A DNA stretch of 64,000 nucleotides from Thiotrichaceae bacterium (GCA_011391085.1 JAABRD010000014.1:37708-101707), one strand, 5' to 3'. Shown: positions 1-8,348, counted from the first letter of the stretch. The notes: generated by a model not told the origin, from the letters alone. Program-made: numbers and translations.

Positions 1-2
1 TC

Positions 3-416
3 TTGCAAAACCTTGAACAACGTTGCTTTACCACGGATATATTGTCTCGTCGCAACTTTCTCTATTTACTCACTAAGGCTTCTGCACACACTTTGGTAGA
101 TGAAAAAAAGGGGACGTTACGCGGTTATGCTACGTTTCTCTTCCGCACCGATTCGACCAGTGCGCGTTTGTACTCATTTGCTACCGACCCTCAATATCGT
201 CGTCAAGGCATCGCCCTGCGTCTCTTGAGGGCAGGTGAGAAGATTGCCAAACAACGTCATTGTCTCTCCCTGCGTTTGGAAACACGACTGGATAATGTCG
301 CTATGCAACGGTTAGTTACCCAATGTGGTTATCAAAGCTTTGGGAGGCTGGCCCACTATTATGAAGATGAAATGGATGCGTTGCGTTTTCAAAAATTCTT
401 GAGGGTCAAGAAATGA
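3..416 (+). CDS. GNAT family N-acetyltransferase, 5' truncated by the window edge
   Basis: The reading frame is open to the left edge, so the true start lies outside; the TTG at position 3 is only the first possible codon. The visible 137 residues form a GNAT (Gcn5-related) acetyltransferase fold, which moves an acetyl group from acetyl-CoA to an amine. The acetyl-CoA binding loop is the segment YRRQGIALRLL, following the usual R/Q-x-x-G-x-G/A pattern, and NVAMQRLVTQCGYQSFGR is the typical C-terminal strand-helix of the RimI-like branch. The N-terminal LEQRCFTTDILSRRNFLYLL also fits RimI-like proteins. Substrate cannot be told from sequence. No neighbour helps, because the next gene is about 200 bases away behind a palindromic repeat. 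Confidence 0.8.
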   Translation: MQNLEQRCFTTDILSRRNFLYLLTKASAHTLVDEKKGTLRGYATFLFRTDSTSARLYSFATDPQYRRQGIALRLLRAGEKIAKQRHCLSLRLETRLDNVAMQRLVTQCGYQSFGRLAHYYEDEMDALRFQKFLRVKK

Positions 417-449
417 ATAATGGATAATGGGATAATGGAGAAAAACCAA

Positions 450-510
450 GGTGGTCTTACGGCTTTAGCCGGTGATGTGCCACTACCACCGGCTAAAGCC
501 TCTACTCCGG
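450..510. repeat. Palindromic 'GCTTTAGCCGGTG' repeat
   Basis: Two arms, GGCTTTAGCCGGTG and CACCGGCTAAAGCC, face each other around a short centre. This is the first of many copies of the same palindrome in the window, always between genes. It is preceded by a short GGATAAT array. Confidence 0.75.
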
Positions 511-612
511 TTTCCATTCTTCATTTTCCGTTTCAAAAAAACTGGACTTTCGCCGGTAAAATTGCTGATTAAATAAATTTAGAATAAACTATCTTGAAAG
601 ATTCTAAATGAA

Positions 613-1488
613 ATGATAGAATCAACTTCCCCTGAAAACATAATTATCAGGACACCAAAACCATATCTAAACAACGCTTACAGACGAATTATGGCTTACA
701 AACTAGATACTGAATTGTCCCCAGAGTTGGAAAAATTTAGAAGTAAAATTGAAACTTCGATAAGACCTTTTGTGAAAATTTTACCCAAACAGGTCAAGGA
801 ATTAGACTTTTGGCAAAGTAAATTTGGAGGTTTGCCTTACTTACCCAACGGTTGCGAATACCCCCTGAATGCTGAAGGCAAACCGTTGTTCTTACTCGCC
901 CAGATTAATTTTGAGGAGGTGCCTGAATTAGAAGGTTTTCCAAAGACGGGTATTTTGCAAATCTTTGTTGCAGAAACCGAAATGTATGGGGCAAATTTTG
1001 AGAATCCCATTGAACAAGATGGCTTTAGAGTCATCTATTTTCCCAACTTTTCTGACTTGGAAACTGATCTAGTGACAGATTTTAGCTTTTTGCCCAAGCC
1101 TAAATATTTGCCATTGCGAACCGCCAGTGCCCTACAGTTTGAAAAGAAATGGGCCCCGGTGAGTCTCAATGATTTTGAATTTGAGAACTTTTTTGGCCCG
1201 AATTTTTTTCAACAATTTGGCGACAAAGAAGATGAAATTGCAGAAGAATACGCGGAAAAATTCACTGCCATGGGGCATAAAATGGGTGGCTATGCTTTTT
1301 TTACCCAATATGATCCGCGTGAATATGTCGCAGGTGGAAAAAGTTATCGTCTGCTGTTACAAATGGACACCGACGACGAGGTTGACATGATGTGGGGAGA
1401 CAGTGGCGTCGCCAATTTTTTTATTACCGAAGAGGACCTGGAGAGGTTAAATTTTTCCAGGGTGTTTTATAACTGGGATTGTTATTGA
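613..1488 (+). CDS. DUF1963 (YwqG-like) protein
   Basis: A 291-residue soluble protein of the DUF1963/YwqG family. Family hallmarks are visible: the early SKFGGLPYLPNGCEYP, where the family has a conserved G-G-x-P motif, then PLFLLAQINFEEVPELEGFPKTGILQ split by short gaps, MGGYAFFTQYDPR in the middle, and a C-terminal LLLQMDTDDEVDMMWGDSG followed by FFITEEDLERLNF. The biochemical role of the family is unknown; it is often treated as a stress-associated protein. The ATG at 691 (MAYKLDTELSPELEKF) is a plausible alternative start, because the first 26 residues are not typical of the family and no strong ribosome binding site precedes 613. It appears to stand alone. Confidence 0.8.
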   Translation: MIESTSPENIIIRTPKPYLNNAYRRIMAYKLDTELSPELEKFRSKIETSIRPFVKILPKQVKELDFWQSKFGGLPYLPNGCEYPLNAEGKPLFLLAQINFEEVPELEGFPKTGILQIFVAETEMYGANFENPIEQDGFRVIYFPNFSDLETDLVTDFSFLPKPKYLPLRTASALQFEKKWAPVSLNDFEFENFFGPNFFQQFGDKEDEIAEEYAEKFTAMGHKMGGYAFFTQYDPREYVAGGKSYRLLLQMDTDDEVDMMWGDSGVANFFITEEDLERLNFSRVFYNWDCY

Positions 1489-1569
1489 GAAACTGTTCGA
1501 GATCGAGAAACTCTAGGGCTTGAAAACCTGGAATGTGTTTAACTGTAGTTTAAGAAGAGTGAATAAATC

Positions 1570-2706
1570 ATGTCCAAAAATGCTTGTTACTGCTATATGT
1601 TACTCTCATGGATGATGCTGTTTAGCCCTATTGCAGTAACTGCGGAAGGTGTTTCTCCCAAGCCTTCTAACAGATTGGCGTCATCAAATTCGATGCCAGA
1701 AACGTCGCTTCCAGATTCAGATGATTTCGCCCGGCGCGTGATAGCCAGTTATCTATTATTACAAAATATGGTAACCTTGGCAAAAACGATGATTGGAAAA
1801 CTAGAATCAGACGGACCGAAAGACTCGTTGCTGAAACCGTTAGAGTTGTTACAAGAGAATCTCCTCGTGCGGTTAACTTTGGCAAAATATCTCACTCGTC
1901 AAGAAATGGATACTTTGATTGAGTTTCTGGATACAGCCGAAATCATTTCGATTCTGACGAAGATAACTCGACAATCAATGTTTCCGCGAGAACCTGTGCA
2001 ATGGGATATAGACAGTTTTATCCAGGAGATTAAGGCAATATACTTTATGACTATCGTAAGGGGATGGTTAGGGAAGACCACTGATGATACGGTTGTTTCT
2101 TTTCCTGTCAATGGTATTGAAGTGCAACCTTTTACGGCGGATAAAATTGAGGTGCGTGATCGGCTTACAGCAGCACGTCAAGTCGTAGAATCTTGTTTGC
2201 CCTTAATTGAGGGAACTATCATAAGAATGTTAAATCAGCAGGTTAAGGAGGAGGTCAAAGATATGGAAATTGAGGGTTCCCGAATTTCCTTAGCGGTGCG
2301 GTCAATGATGGATAATTTGAGAGAGGACCCCATCTTGGTGTTGGTGTTGGCGAGACATTTTGAGGCCAAGGAGTTAAGTGCAGTGGCCTACTTTTTAAGT
2401 AGGGAAGAAATCCGGTTGGGTGTCGATAGATTGAGTCGAATGTGGGTTTCTCCGCAGGGAGGCAAGTTGAAACATGATTGGGGACGGGTTCTACAAGAAT
2501 TTACCACGGCATTCACAGGAATCTTTGAGGGTGCTACCCATAACACTTCACAACCCCAAGGAACCGAACCGTCGAAGAAAGCCAAGGGAGAATCCGGGAC
2601 CGAAGCGTCGAAGAAAGCTAAGGGGGAAACCGGGAAGACCGAAACTGCAAAGTCAAAGGTGGAGAAAACCGAAGGTGGTACCGCAGGGGTTCCGGGCAAC
2701 AAATGA
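1570..2706 (+). CDS. Exported protein of unknown function with Lys/Glu-rich tail
   Basis: I do not recognise this 378-residue protein. It starts with a clear Sec signal peptide (hydrophobic YMLLSWMMLFSPIAV, cleavage probably after VTA), so it should be periplasmic or outer. The body is helical and rich in leucine, with paired hydrophobic stretches (LPLIEGTIIRMLNQQ and DPILVLVLARHFEAKELSAV). The last 50 residues are low-complexity, with imperfect repeats of the type SKKAKGE and TEASKKAKGET, ending in a Gly/Pro stretch. A similar repetitive, charged tail occurs on the 1363-residue exported protein at 21986. No operon partner is evident. Confidence 0.6.
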   Translation: MSKNACYCYMLLSWMMLFSPIAVTAEGVSPKPSNRLASSNSMPETSLPDSDDFARRVIASYLLLQNMVTLAKTMIGKLESDGPKDSLLKPLELLQENLLVRLTLAKYLTRQEMDTLIEFLDTAEIISILTKITRQSMFPREPVQWDIDSFIQEIKAIYFMTIVRGWLGKTTDDTVVSFPVNGIEVQPFTADKIEVRDRLTAARQVVESCLPLIEGTIIRMLNQQVKEEVKDMEIEGSRISLAVRSMMDNLREDPILVLVLARHFEAKELSAVAYFLSREEIRLGVDRLSRMWVSPQGGKLKHDWGRVLQEFTTAFTGIFEGATHNTSQPQGTEPSKKAKGESGTEASKKAKGETGKTETAKSKVEKTEGGTAGVPGNK

Positions 2707-2724
2707 GAGGTAATCCATGAGTTC

Positions 2725-2774
2725 AAAGCGAAGCTTTGTCCGTGTCATTTGACAAAGCTTTGCTTTGGACTCCT
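2725..2774. repeat. Inverted repeat 'AGTCCAAAGC...GCTTTGGACT'
   Basis: Arms AGTTCAAAGCGAAGCTTTGTC and its near complement form a long hairpin just after the exported protein gene. This is a copy of the dispersed GGAGTCCAAA/TTTGGACTCC family found many times in the window. Its position after a stop codon would allow a transcript-end hairpin, but there is no U-run. Confidence 0.6.
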
Positions 2775-2818
2775 AAAGCATGGAGGCGTCTTGCGCACTG
2801 TTTTAGTGAGATACCGTA

Positions 2819-2924
2819 TAGTATAATATTCTTTCTCATTTGTACCCCCCAGCCCCCGTACACAGGAGTGACTCCCCGCGTGTGCCTGCGTGCGTGGGGG
2901 CACAAGTGATGAGGAATATTACTA
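2819..2924. mobile_element. MITE2 copy between TA dinucleotides
   Basis: Ends are TAGTATAATATTC and GAATATTACTA, with TTGTACCCCC next inside and a GC-rich core (CCCCGTACAC / CGTGGGGG). TA lies on both outer sides (2817-2818 and 2925-2926). It is non-coding and too short for a transposase, which is the structure of a miniature inverted-repeat element of the TA-targeting (IS630/Tc1-mariner) kind. The MITE1 copy directly downstream is flanked by duplicates of this element's right end. Confidence 0.7.
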
Positions 2925-2928
2925 TAAC

Positions 2929-2998
2929 GGTAGTGATGCAATGTAGGTGATGGGCAAGGACTGGCAAAGATTTCTACCATCCACATTGCATCACTACC
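2929..2998. mobile_element. MITE1 copy, minimal 70-bp form, with 8-bp target duplication
   Basis: Left end GGTAGTGATGCAATGTAGGT and right end CCACATTGCATCACTACC are inverted copies. The 8 bases ACTATAAC occur on both sides (2921-2928 and 2999-3006), an exact target-site duplication. Part of that duplicated sequence is the right end of the adjacent MITE2, so this copy inserted after the MITE2. Confidence 0.85.
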
Positions 2999-3079
2999 AC
3001 TATAACAACCCAAACAGTGCGTCTGACACACTCTACTTTAACTTAATCACCATCACTAAGACATCAAGAGGACCAATCT

Positions 3080-5839
3080 ATGTTTAATTCAACTCGTATC
3101 ATCACTATTTACCTTCTACTCTCTGCCTGGCCCTGCTTTGCCACTATCACGCAAGACCAGGTTCACTTCCAAGTCTTCACCAACCGCAGTGTGGTCGAAG
3201 GCTTGGCATTACTCAACAATGAGAAGACGCTATGGGTCAGCACCAATGGCGGATTGGAACAACGCGACGGTCGCACGGGACAACTGATTAACGTGTTCAC
3301 CCACGTCAAGACTCTCCCAGTCAGCGATGGTCAAGACGGTCAATGGGGAATTAATCGTCACGGCAATTTGGTGCATTTAAGTGACACGGGCGAATGGCAG
3401 GTCTATACCAAAGACAATTCAGGTCTGCCCGATAGTCCTGTGGGTAGCCTCGTCAGCGAAGGTCAACTATTATGGCTGGGCACCCAACGTGGCCTAGTGC
3501 GTTGGCAAAATCCGCAAACGGTGACGGTGTTCGACATGAACAATTCGCCCTTACCCGATAATTTCCTCCGCGTTCTGTTAGCTGATGGCAGTGGTGGAGT
3601 TTGGCTAGAAACCCGCAATGGCGATTATGTTCATCTCAGTGGGGACCAACAATGGACCGTAGTGCCAACCACAGAACCGCGTTTACCTTCCTCCCCAATC
3701 ACTACGTTCACGGGAGATGACAACAGCGGAATTTGGTTCGCGTCTGAGGATTCAGAAAAACCACTGACTCATCTCACTCGCACCGGTCAGCTAACCACTC
3801 ATAATCCCTTGTCAGAATCGGAAACCACGTATTTCATGGAAGGGATGCCATTGTTAAGTGACAGTCAAGGTGGTCTCTGGGTGGGTCTGCTTCTATCAGG
3901 GACGTCAGGAAATTTGGTGCGATATTTAAATGTTCAAGGCGAATGGATTTCCTATCCCTTCATCAAGGAAGAGTGGCTTTACGAAAATGCCACCGTCCTT
4001 GCCAAAGATAATCAGGGAGGAGGTTTATGGGTGGGCACCGACTATTTTTTTCGCTATCTCACACCCCAAGGAGAGTGGCAAGAAATTTCGTTTGAGAGAG
4101 GAGAATACCTTAATGTAACCGCCTTAGCCAGTGATACCCAAGGTGGCGTCTGGATAGGCACACAGAACAATTATTATGGCCAAAGCAGTGGTGGTTTAGC
4201 GCATCTGAATAGCCAACGGGAATGGCAATTTTTTGATTCAGGGTTGCCCAATACCTATATCACTCATTTCATTAGTGATGGGATAGGAGGCATTTGGATA
4301 GACCTCCCTGGCGGTTTTGCCCACTTGTCTCAGTCTGAAGAATGGACACTGAATTCTTCTGTGCCCACGGACCTGTATTATTTGGAATATTTGGTAAACG
4401 ATGGCAACGGTGGAATCTGTTTGGGAGAAACCACTCGGCATATTCATGTCACGGATACCCAAGTCAAGGTGTTTAATAGTCAAGACCAGTTGCCTAGCAC
4501 TTGTTTGACGAATCTCACGTTACCTACTTCTCGTAATTATATCAGCGACGGACGTGGTGGCATCTGGGAAAAAATTTACAACGGTCTGGCCCATCAAAAT
4601 AGCCAAGGGCAACGACAAGTCTTTAACCTCACCAACTCGCCTTTGCCTAGCAGTCAAATTAACGCTATTGTTGGTGATGGAGAAGGTGGCGTTTGGGTTG
4701 CTTGTGGAGAAGGTAATGGGGAGGCAGAATCGACTCTGGGTGGCTTGGTACATGTCAGCAGTGACTATCAATGGATGGTCTTCTCCTCGACAAATTCCAA
4801 CCTGCCGACTAACTATGTGGAAGACTTAGTCAGTGATGAACTAGGCGGGGCGTGGGTCAAAACTTACGATGGTCTAGCCCACCGGCTGGCCCATCTATCG
4901 GTCCAACCGACCTTCTCCCTACCTCCCCTGGGCACTGGCGTTTCAAAGGGTAAGAACCCTTCAGAGACTCCACCTACTAGCGTCTTTGCCGGTGGTGCCT
5001 CCGTCAATAGTCAAAGTTACCAAGTCCAAACCTCTCCCACCCAGTCTGATCTGGTAGTGGTCAAAGGCGAAATCCAGGTGGACCCCACTCATCAAGGACA
5101 GATAGCCGAAATGATTGTGTATGCCAAAGTGGATTTAGGAGGACAGAGACTGTTTGTCATGTTGGATAACACGGGGAATTTGCAAGTGTGGGATGAACAG
5201 GTGGAAAACTTGGTGGCATTTAAAGAAAATGTGATGTTGCAAGCCAAGCAACCGCTGTCGATATATCGGGGTAGTTTCAGTACCGCTGGTTCCAAACAAG
5301 TCTTGTTTGGCTATCGTTTGCCAGATGGAAAAGTGATTATGAGTCCTGTTGCGGTGGATATTAATGTGCTAGAATGGCCTTTATTAGGGACGGGGCGAGG
5401 TATTGATGCGAACCAACAAGCCTTTGTAACCACGACGACTTTTGCGGGAGGAATTGCGGTCAATGGCCAAGCCTATCAGACCCAAGTCACTCAACATTTG
5501 GCCGACGCCGTGCAGATTGCAGGGGAAATAACGGTGGACGCGGCGCATGTGGGTCAAGTTGTGGATTTGGTGGTTTATGCGGAAACAGGTTCACCGTTGG
5601 CGCCTACGCCGGTGTATTTTATGTTGGGAGAGAATTTAAATATTCTCCCATGGGACCAGAATGTGGTTCACCTCGTGCCTTTTCAAAGGCAAGTGACCTT
5701 GAACGCCCGTCAACCTGTGACTATTTATTCAGGTAAATTCTTTTATCCGGGGACGTTGAAAGTGTTCTTTGGGTATCGCTTGGGAGATGGAAGAACGGTG
5801 GTGAATGAACAGGGGATGGGGGTGACGATTTTGGAGTAA
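3080..5839 (+). CDS. Exported Reg_prop-type beta-propeller protein with duplicated C-terminal domain
   Basis: A 919-residue protein with a signal peptide (IITIYLLLSAWPCFA). Residues about 35-620 hold many repeats of the two-component-regulator propeller type: hydrophobic-D-x-x-GG-hydrophobic-W-hydrophobic-G-T followed by GLxxW or GLAHL (for example DTQGGVWIGT, DGIGGIWID, DGEGGVWVA). These blades normally form sensor propellers of hybrid histidine kinases, but no kinase, HAMP or membrane segment follows, so here the propeller is freely exported. Residues about 630-762 and 787-919 are two copies of a roughly 130-residue beta-rich domain (F-A-GG, GEIxVDxxHxGQ, VVYA, IYxGxF, FGYRLxDG). A related domain ends the protein at 21986. 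An ATG with upstream GAGGA-like sequence sets the start. Ligand unknown. Confidence 0.75.
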   Translation: MFNSTRIITIYLLLSAWPCFATITQDQVHFQVFTNRSVVEGLALLNNEKTLWVSTNGGLEQRDGRTGQLINVFTHVKTLPVSDGQDGQWGINRHGNLVHLSDTGEWQVYTKDNSGLPDSPVGSLVSEGQLLWLGTQRGLVRWQNPQTVTVFDMNNSPLPDNFLRVLLADGSGGVWLETRNGDYVHLSGDQQWTVVPTTEPRLPSSPITTFTGDDNSGIWFASEDSEKPLTHLTRTGQLTTHNPLSESETTYFMEGMPLLSDSQGGLWVGLLLSGTSGNLVRYLNVQGEWISYPFIKEEWLYENATVLAKDNQGGGLWVGTDYFFRYLTPQGEWQEISFERGEYLNVTALASDTQGGVWIGTQNNYYGQSSGGLAHLNSQREWQFFDSGLPNTYITHFISDGIGGIWIDLPGGFAHLSQSEEWTLNSSVPTDLYYLEYLVNDGNGGICLGETTRHIHVTDTQVKVFNSQDQLPSTCLTNLTLPTSRNYISDGRGGIWEKIYNGLAHQNSQGQRQVFNLTNSPLPSSQINAIVGDGEGGVWVACGEGNGEAESTLGGLVHVSSDYQWMVFSSTNSNLPTNYVEDLVSDELGGAWVKTYDGLAHRLAHLSVQPTFSLPPLGTGVSKGKNPSETPPTSVFAGGASVNSQSYQVQTSPTQSDLVVVKGEIQVDPTHQGQIAEMIVYAKVDLGGQRLFVMLDNTGNLQVWDEQVENLVAFKENVMLQAKQPLSIYRGSFSTAGSKQVLFGYRLPDGKVIMSPVAVDINVLEWPLLGTGRGIDANQQAFVTTTTFAGGIAVNGQAYQTQVTQHLADAVQIAGEITVDAAHVGQVVDLVVYAETGSPLAPTPVYFMLGENLNILPWDQNVVHLVPFQRQVTLNARQPVTIYSGKFFYPGTLKVFFGYRLGDGRTVVNEQGMGVTILE

Positions 5840-6102
5840 CAAGATGCAATCTGGGTGATATAGTAGTATTCCTATCCATTTGTACCCCTCCCAGCCCCCC
5901 GCACGCGGGGGGGAGTCATCCACGCCGCGGGGGGAGTCATCCACGCTGCGGGGGGGAGTCACCCCCCCCGCGTGCGGGGGGGCTGGGGGGGTACAACATG
6001 GATAGGAATATCACTATAAGTTTAGACCGCCGAGGTCTTTAATCTGACCGAACTTGACGGCCGGTCAGTCCTCCGTTATCACCCAGATTGCATCACCACC
6101 AA
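5837..6102. mobile_element. Degenerate MITE1 carrying a nested MITE2
   Basis: Left end GATGCAATCTGGGTGATA (from 5843) and right end TTATCACCCAGATTGCATCA (6078-6097) are the inverted ends of MITE1, with the outermost bases decayed. A MITE2 copy is inside. The stop codon of the preceding propeller gene lies at the left margin. Confidence 0.65.
5861..6016. mobile_element. MITE2 copy nested in MITE1
   Basis: Ends TAGTAGTATTCC and GGAATATCACTA, flanked by TA at 5859-5860 and 6017-6018. The core is almost pure C and G runs with CCCCGCACGCGGGGG hairpins and repeated GGGGAGTCATCCACG units. Confidence 0.7.
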
Positions 6103-6235
6103 AAGGGTGTTGCACATCAGACAGAGGAGTCTTATAATGACCAAAATATATTTTTAGTAGCAAATAGAATCCCCGTCTTTAGGCATGTCAGGATAAGGGT
6201 AAATAATGGGAGGGAACGAAGTAAGTAAAAAACTG

Positions 6236-6309
6236 TGGGCCTGGCAGGACTTGAACCTGCGACCCGCCGATTATGAGTCGGATGCTCTAACCAACTGAGC
6301 TACAGGCCC
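6236..6309 (-). tRNA. tRNA with CAT anticodon (Ile2 or elongator Met)
   Basis: Reading the minus strand, the acceptor stem GGGCCTG pairs with CAGGCCC and is followed by discriminator A. The D arm GCTCAGTTGGTTAGAGC, anticodon loop CTCATAA and T arm GCAGGTTCAAGTCCTGC are all intact. CAT is shared by elongator tRNA-Met and by tRNA-Ile2, whose C34 is changed to lysidine by TilS. Pairs C4-G69 and C5-G68, which matter for TilS recognition in E. coli, are present, so I lean to Ile2, but this is not settled. The terminal CCA is not encoded (CAG follows). Confidence 0.95.
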
Positions 6310-6407
6310 TCTTTATATGCGGTTATAGCAACCACTGCCTATATATATAGGATTGCACTTGAGATATTTCAATAGGTATCCTGATTTTTGTCTATTAAAA
6401 AACAAAA

Positions 6408-6437
6408 TTGTATATAAAGGGTAAATTATAATATAAT
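6408..6437 (+). promoter_or_regulatory. Promoter and AT-rich palindromic operator of the arsR operon
   Basis: TTGTAT at 6408-6413 and TATAAT at 6432-6437 form a promoter with 18-bp spacing. The -10 box is the right arm of the palindrome ATTATA-A-TATAAT (6425-6437). AT-rich dyads overlapping the promoter are the usual operators of BigR/SqrR-type ArsR repressors, so autorepression is likely. The assignment is from sequence pattern only. Confidence 0.45.
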
Positions 6438-6519
6438 GAAGCTATTATTTTATTTGTAACCCCCTAAAAATTAAGCCATGGCCCCTCATAACAGTTTTAT
6501 TGACTTTGGAACCAAAACT

Positions 6520-6861
6520 ATGTCAGTTAAACCCCATTTAGATAACGGAAATCACTCCGTCGTCTTGATTACCCATGACGAAGACATTGAACGTGCCTCT
6601 CGTTCCCTCAAGGCTATGTCGCATCCTCTGCGCTTGAAAATTCTATGCACATTAGGGGAACGTGAATATAGCGTTCAAGACATTGTTGAACAAGTAGGCA
6701 CCTCACAAAGTAACATTTCTCAACACCTAGCCATTTTGCGTGATAAAGGTATTATTTCCTCACGTAAAGATGCCAACCGTGTCTATTACCGTGTTACTGA
6801 CGCCCGGACTCTACGCCTGATTAGTATGATGCGTGAAGTGTTTTGTTCATTCTGTGGTTGA
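6520..6861 (+). CDS. ArsR-family repressor, BigR/SqrR-like persulfide sensor
   Basis: A small winged-helix repressor of 113 residues from the ATG at 6520; an upstream in-frame ATG at 6478 would add 14 residues that are not family-like. The core AMSHPLRLKILCTLGE, the recognition helix TSQSNISQHLAILRDKG and the wing SSRKDANRVYYRV are standard ArsR. Cys43 lies in KILC and Cys109 in EVFC, 66 residues apart. That is the spacing of the cysteine pair that forms a polysulfide bridge in SqrR (C41, C107) and BigR. A further Cys112 sits in the final SFCG. The two following genes, a DUF2892 membrane protein and a rhodanese, are typical BigR targets. It probably releases DNA when persulfide or sulfide rises. 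Confidence 0.85.
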   Translation: MSVKPHLDNGNHSVVLITHDEDIERASRSLKAMSHPLRLKILCTLGEREYSVQDIVEQVGTSQSNISQHLAILRDKGIISSRKDANRVYYRVTDARTLRLISMMREVFCSFCG

Positions 6862-6931
6862 ATCATGCCCTATCATCCCCATTTCTCTTAATCGAGTTCA
6901 TTTATCCCTTAATAGAGGTTTTAAAATCATT

Positions 6932-7159
6932 ATGACTGTTGAAAGAATTGTCTTCATTGCTGCAGGTAGTTTCATTTTGTTATCATTGGCCATGAATCAC
7001 TTCCATTCCCCTTACTGGTTATTCGTGACCGCCTTTGTGGGGTTGAATCTGTTTCAAAGCGGCTTTACGAATTTCTGCCCCTTGGCCGTCATTCTCAAAA
7101 AGGCCGGCGTCCCCACGGAAACCCAGAAAACAGGTGCATCCTGTCAAGCTAACAGTTAA
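6932..7159 (+). CDS. DUF2892 (YgaP-type transmembrane) protein
   Basis: A 75-residue membrane protein. The start is the ATG at 6932 (MTVERIVFIAAG), preceded by AGAGG; the open frame runs further upstream but overlaps the repressor gene. Two transmembrane segments are visible (IVFIAAGSFILLSLAM and YWLFVTAFVGLNLFQSG), followed by TNFCPLAVILKKAGV, the conserved DUF2892 signature with one cysteine. The same domain is fused to rhodanese in E. coli YgaP. Here it is a separate gene 5 bases before a membrane rhodanese, so the two may act together in moving or detoxifying sulfane sulfur. Confidence 0.85.
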   Translation: MTVERIVFIAAGSFILLSLAMNHFHSPYWLFVTAFVGLNLFQSGFTNFCPLAVILKKAGVPTETQKTGASCQANS

Positions 7160-7164
7160 AGTCC

Positions 7165-7596
7165 ATGGACCAGCTTATCGAATTTATAGGTAATCACCCT
7201 AACCTTGCAATGGCTTTTGTCGTGGTCTCCATACTCTTAATTTGGAGTTTTGTGGGTGATTCTCTCCAAGGGCTGAATAACCTAGCCCCCCAGGAGGCGA
7301 CTCTATTGATGAATCATGAAGATGCCATTGTGGTAGATGTACGCGAAGACAGTGAATATGTCCAAGGACATATTCTAAACGCTATCCACCTGCCCTCAAA
7401 TACCCTTCTGGATAGAATTGGACGACTCGAAAAATATCGAAACCGCCCAATAATTATCAGTTGCATGACAGGTAGCCGTTCCGCCCACGCATGTAGCTTA
7501 TTGAAAAAGAAAGGTTTTGAAAAAGTTCACAATCTCAAGGGTGGCCTTATGGCTTGGCAAAATGCCAATTTACCGTTGGCCAAAGGGAAGGATTAA
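7165..7596 (+). CDS. yibN: Membrane-anchored rhodanese (YibN-like)
   Basis: A 143-residue sulfurtransferase. One N-terminal transmembrane anchor (residues about 14-33, NLAMAFVVVSILLIWSFV) is followed by a single rhodanese domain with VVDVRE, YVQGHILNAIHLP and the active loop CMTGSRSAHA, whose Cys100 would carry the persulfide. E. coli YibN has the same layout and sits before grxC-secB-gpsA; here secB and gpsA follow but grxC is missing. The gene therefore belongs both to the persulfide operon upstream and to the conserved secB neighbourhood. Its stop codon ends inside the 8-bp target duplication of a MITE1 that begins at the next base. Confidence 0.9.
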   Translation: MDQLIEFIGNHPNLAMAFVVVSILLIWSFVGDSLQGLNNLAPQEATLLMNHEDAIVVDVREDSEYVQGHILNAIHLPSNTLLDRIGRLEKYRNRPIIISCMTGSRSAHACSLLKKKGFEKVHNLKGGLMAWQNANLPLAKGKD

Positions 7597-7755
7597 GGTA
7601 GTGATGCAATGTGGGTGATCTTCATGTTACCCTCACCCCCGGCCCCTCTCCCAGAGGGAGAAGGGAGAAAACCACGGATTCCGCCGTTCCCCCCACGCCT
7701 ACGGGCGTGGGGCCGGGGGTGAGGGTAAACATATCACCCACATTGCATCACTACC
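7597..7755. mobile_element. MITE1 copy between yibN and secB
   Basis: Ends GGTAGTGATGCAATGTGGGT and its inverse, with a GC-rich hairpin core (CCCTCACCCCCGGCCCCTCT and complement). Flanks AGGATTAA (7589-7596) and ATGATTAA (7756-7763) match at 7 of 8 bases. It occupies the place where grxC lies in E. coli. Confidence 0.85.
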
Positions 7756-7770
7756 ATGATTAATTTATTG

Positions 7771-7796
7771 GAGTCCAAAACACGTTTTGGACTCCC
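7771..7796. repeat. GGAGTCCAAAACACG palindrome
   Basis: GGAGTCCAAAACACGTTTTG and GGACTCC form a near-perfect palindrome upstream of secB. It belongs to the same dispersed family as the copies at 18372, 40919 and 47692. Confidence 0.7.
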
Positions 7797-7830
7797 CGTA
7801 ACAATCAGCAATTAATAAGAGGACAACACC

Positions 7831-8325
7831 GTGGCAGACAAGCCCACCAATATTCCAACTCAAGACACAACCACACAGCCAAAAGAACAGTTTGTCATTC
7901 AACATATTTATGTGAAAGACGTGTCTTTTGAAACCCCCAACACTCCCCAAATTTTTCGGGAAACTTGGAAACCCCAGTTACAAGTGGAAATGACCAGCGA
8001 AGCCAATCCACTTGACGAAGGAGTCTATGAGGTCGTACTCAACACCACTTGCACCGTCGCCGTGGAAGAAAAAACGGCTTTTCTAGTGGAAGTTCACCAG
8101 GCTGGGATTTTCACCATTGCAGGATTTGACGCAGACCGACAATCGTTTTTGATTAACACCACCTGCTTGCATATTCTCTTCCCGTATACCCGTGCTACCA
8201 TCTCCAACTTGGTACTGAATGGAGGATTTCACCCTCTCCTGTTACCGCAACCTAATTTTGAGGCAATGTATGCCCAACGGCTTCAGCAAGCCAAGGCGGC
8301 GGCGAAAAAAGCCAGTTTGAACTGA
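7831..8325 (+). CDS. secB: SecB protein-export chaperone
   Basis: A 164-residue cytosolic chaperone that holds precursor proteins unfolded for SecA and the Sec channel. The conserved core is plain: FVIQHIYVKDVSFETPNTPQ, the strand YEVVLNTTCTVAVEEKTAFLVEVHQAGIF in pieces, and the family signature LFPYTRATISNLVLNGGF. The start is GTG at 7831, preceded by AAGAGG at a good distance. The N-terminus has a Thr/Gln-rich extension of about 20 residues before the core, longer than in E. coli. gpsA follows after 23 bases, so the two are probably co-transcribed. Confidence 0.95.
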   Translation: MADKPTNIPTQDTTTQPKEQFVIQHIYVKDVSFETPNTPQIFRETWKPQLQVEMTSEANPLDEGVYEVVLNTTCTVAVEEKTAFLVEVHQAGIFTIAGFDADRQSFLINTTCLHILFPYTRATISNLVLNGGFHPLLLPQPNFEAMYAQRLQQAKAAAKKASLN

Positions 8326-8348
8326 TTTTTGAGGGTCGACGACAGCGA

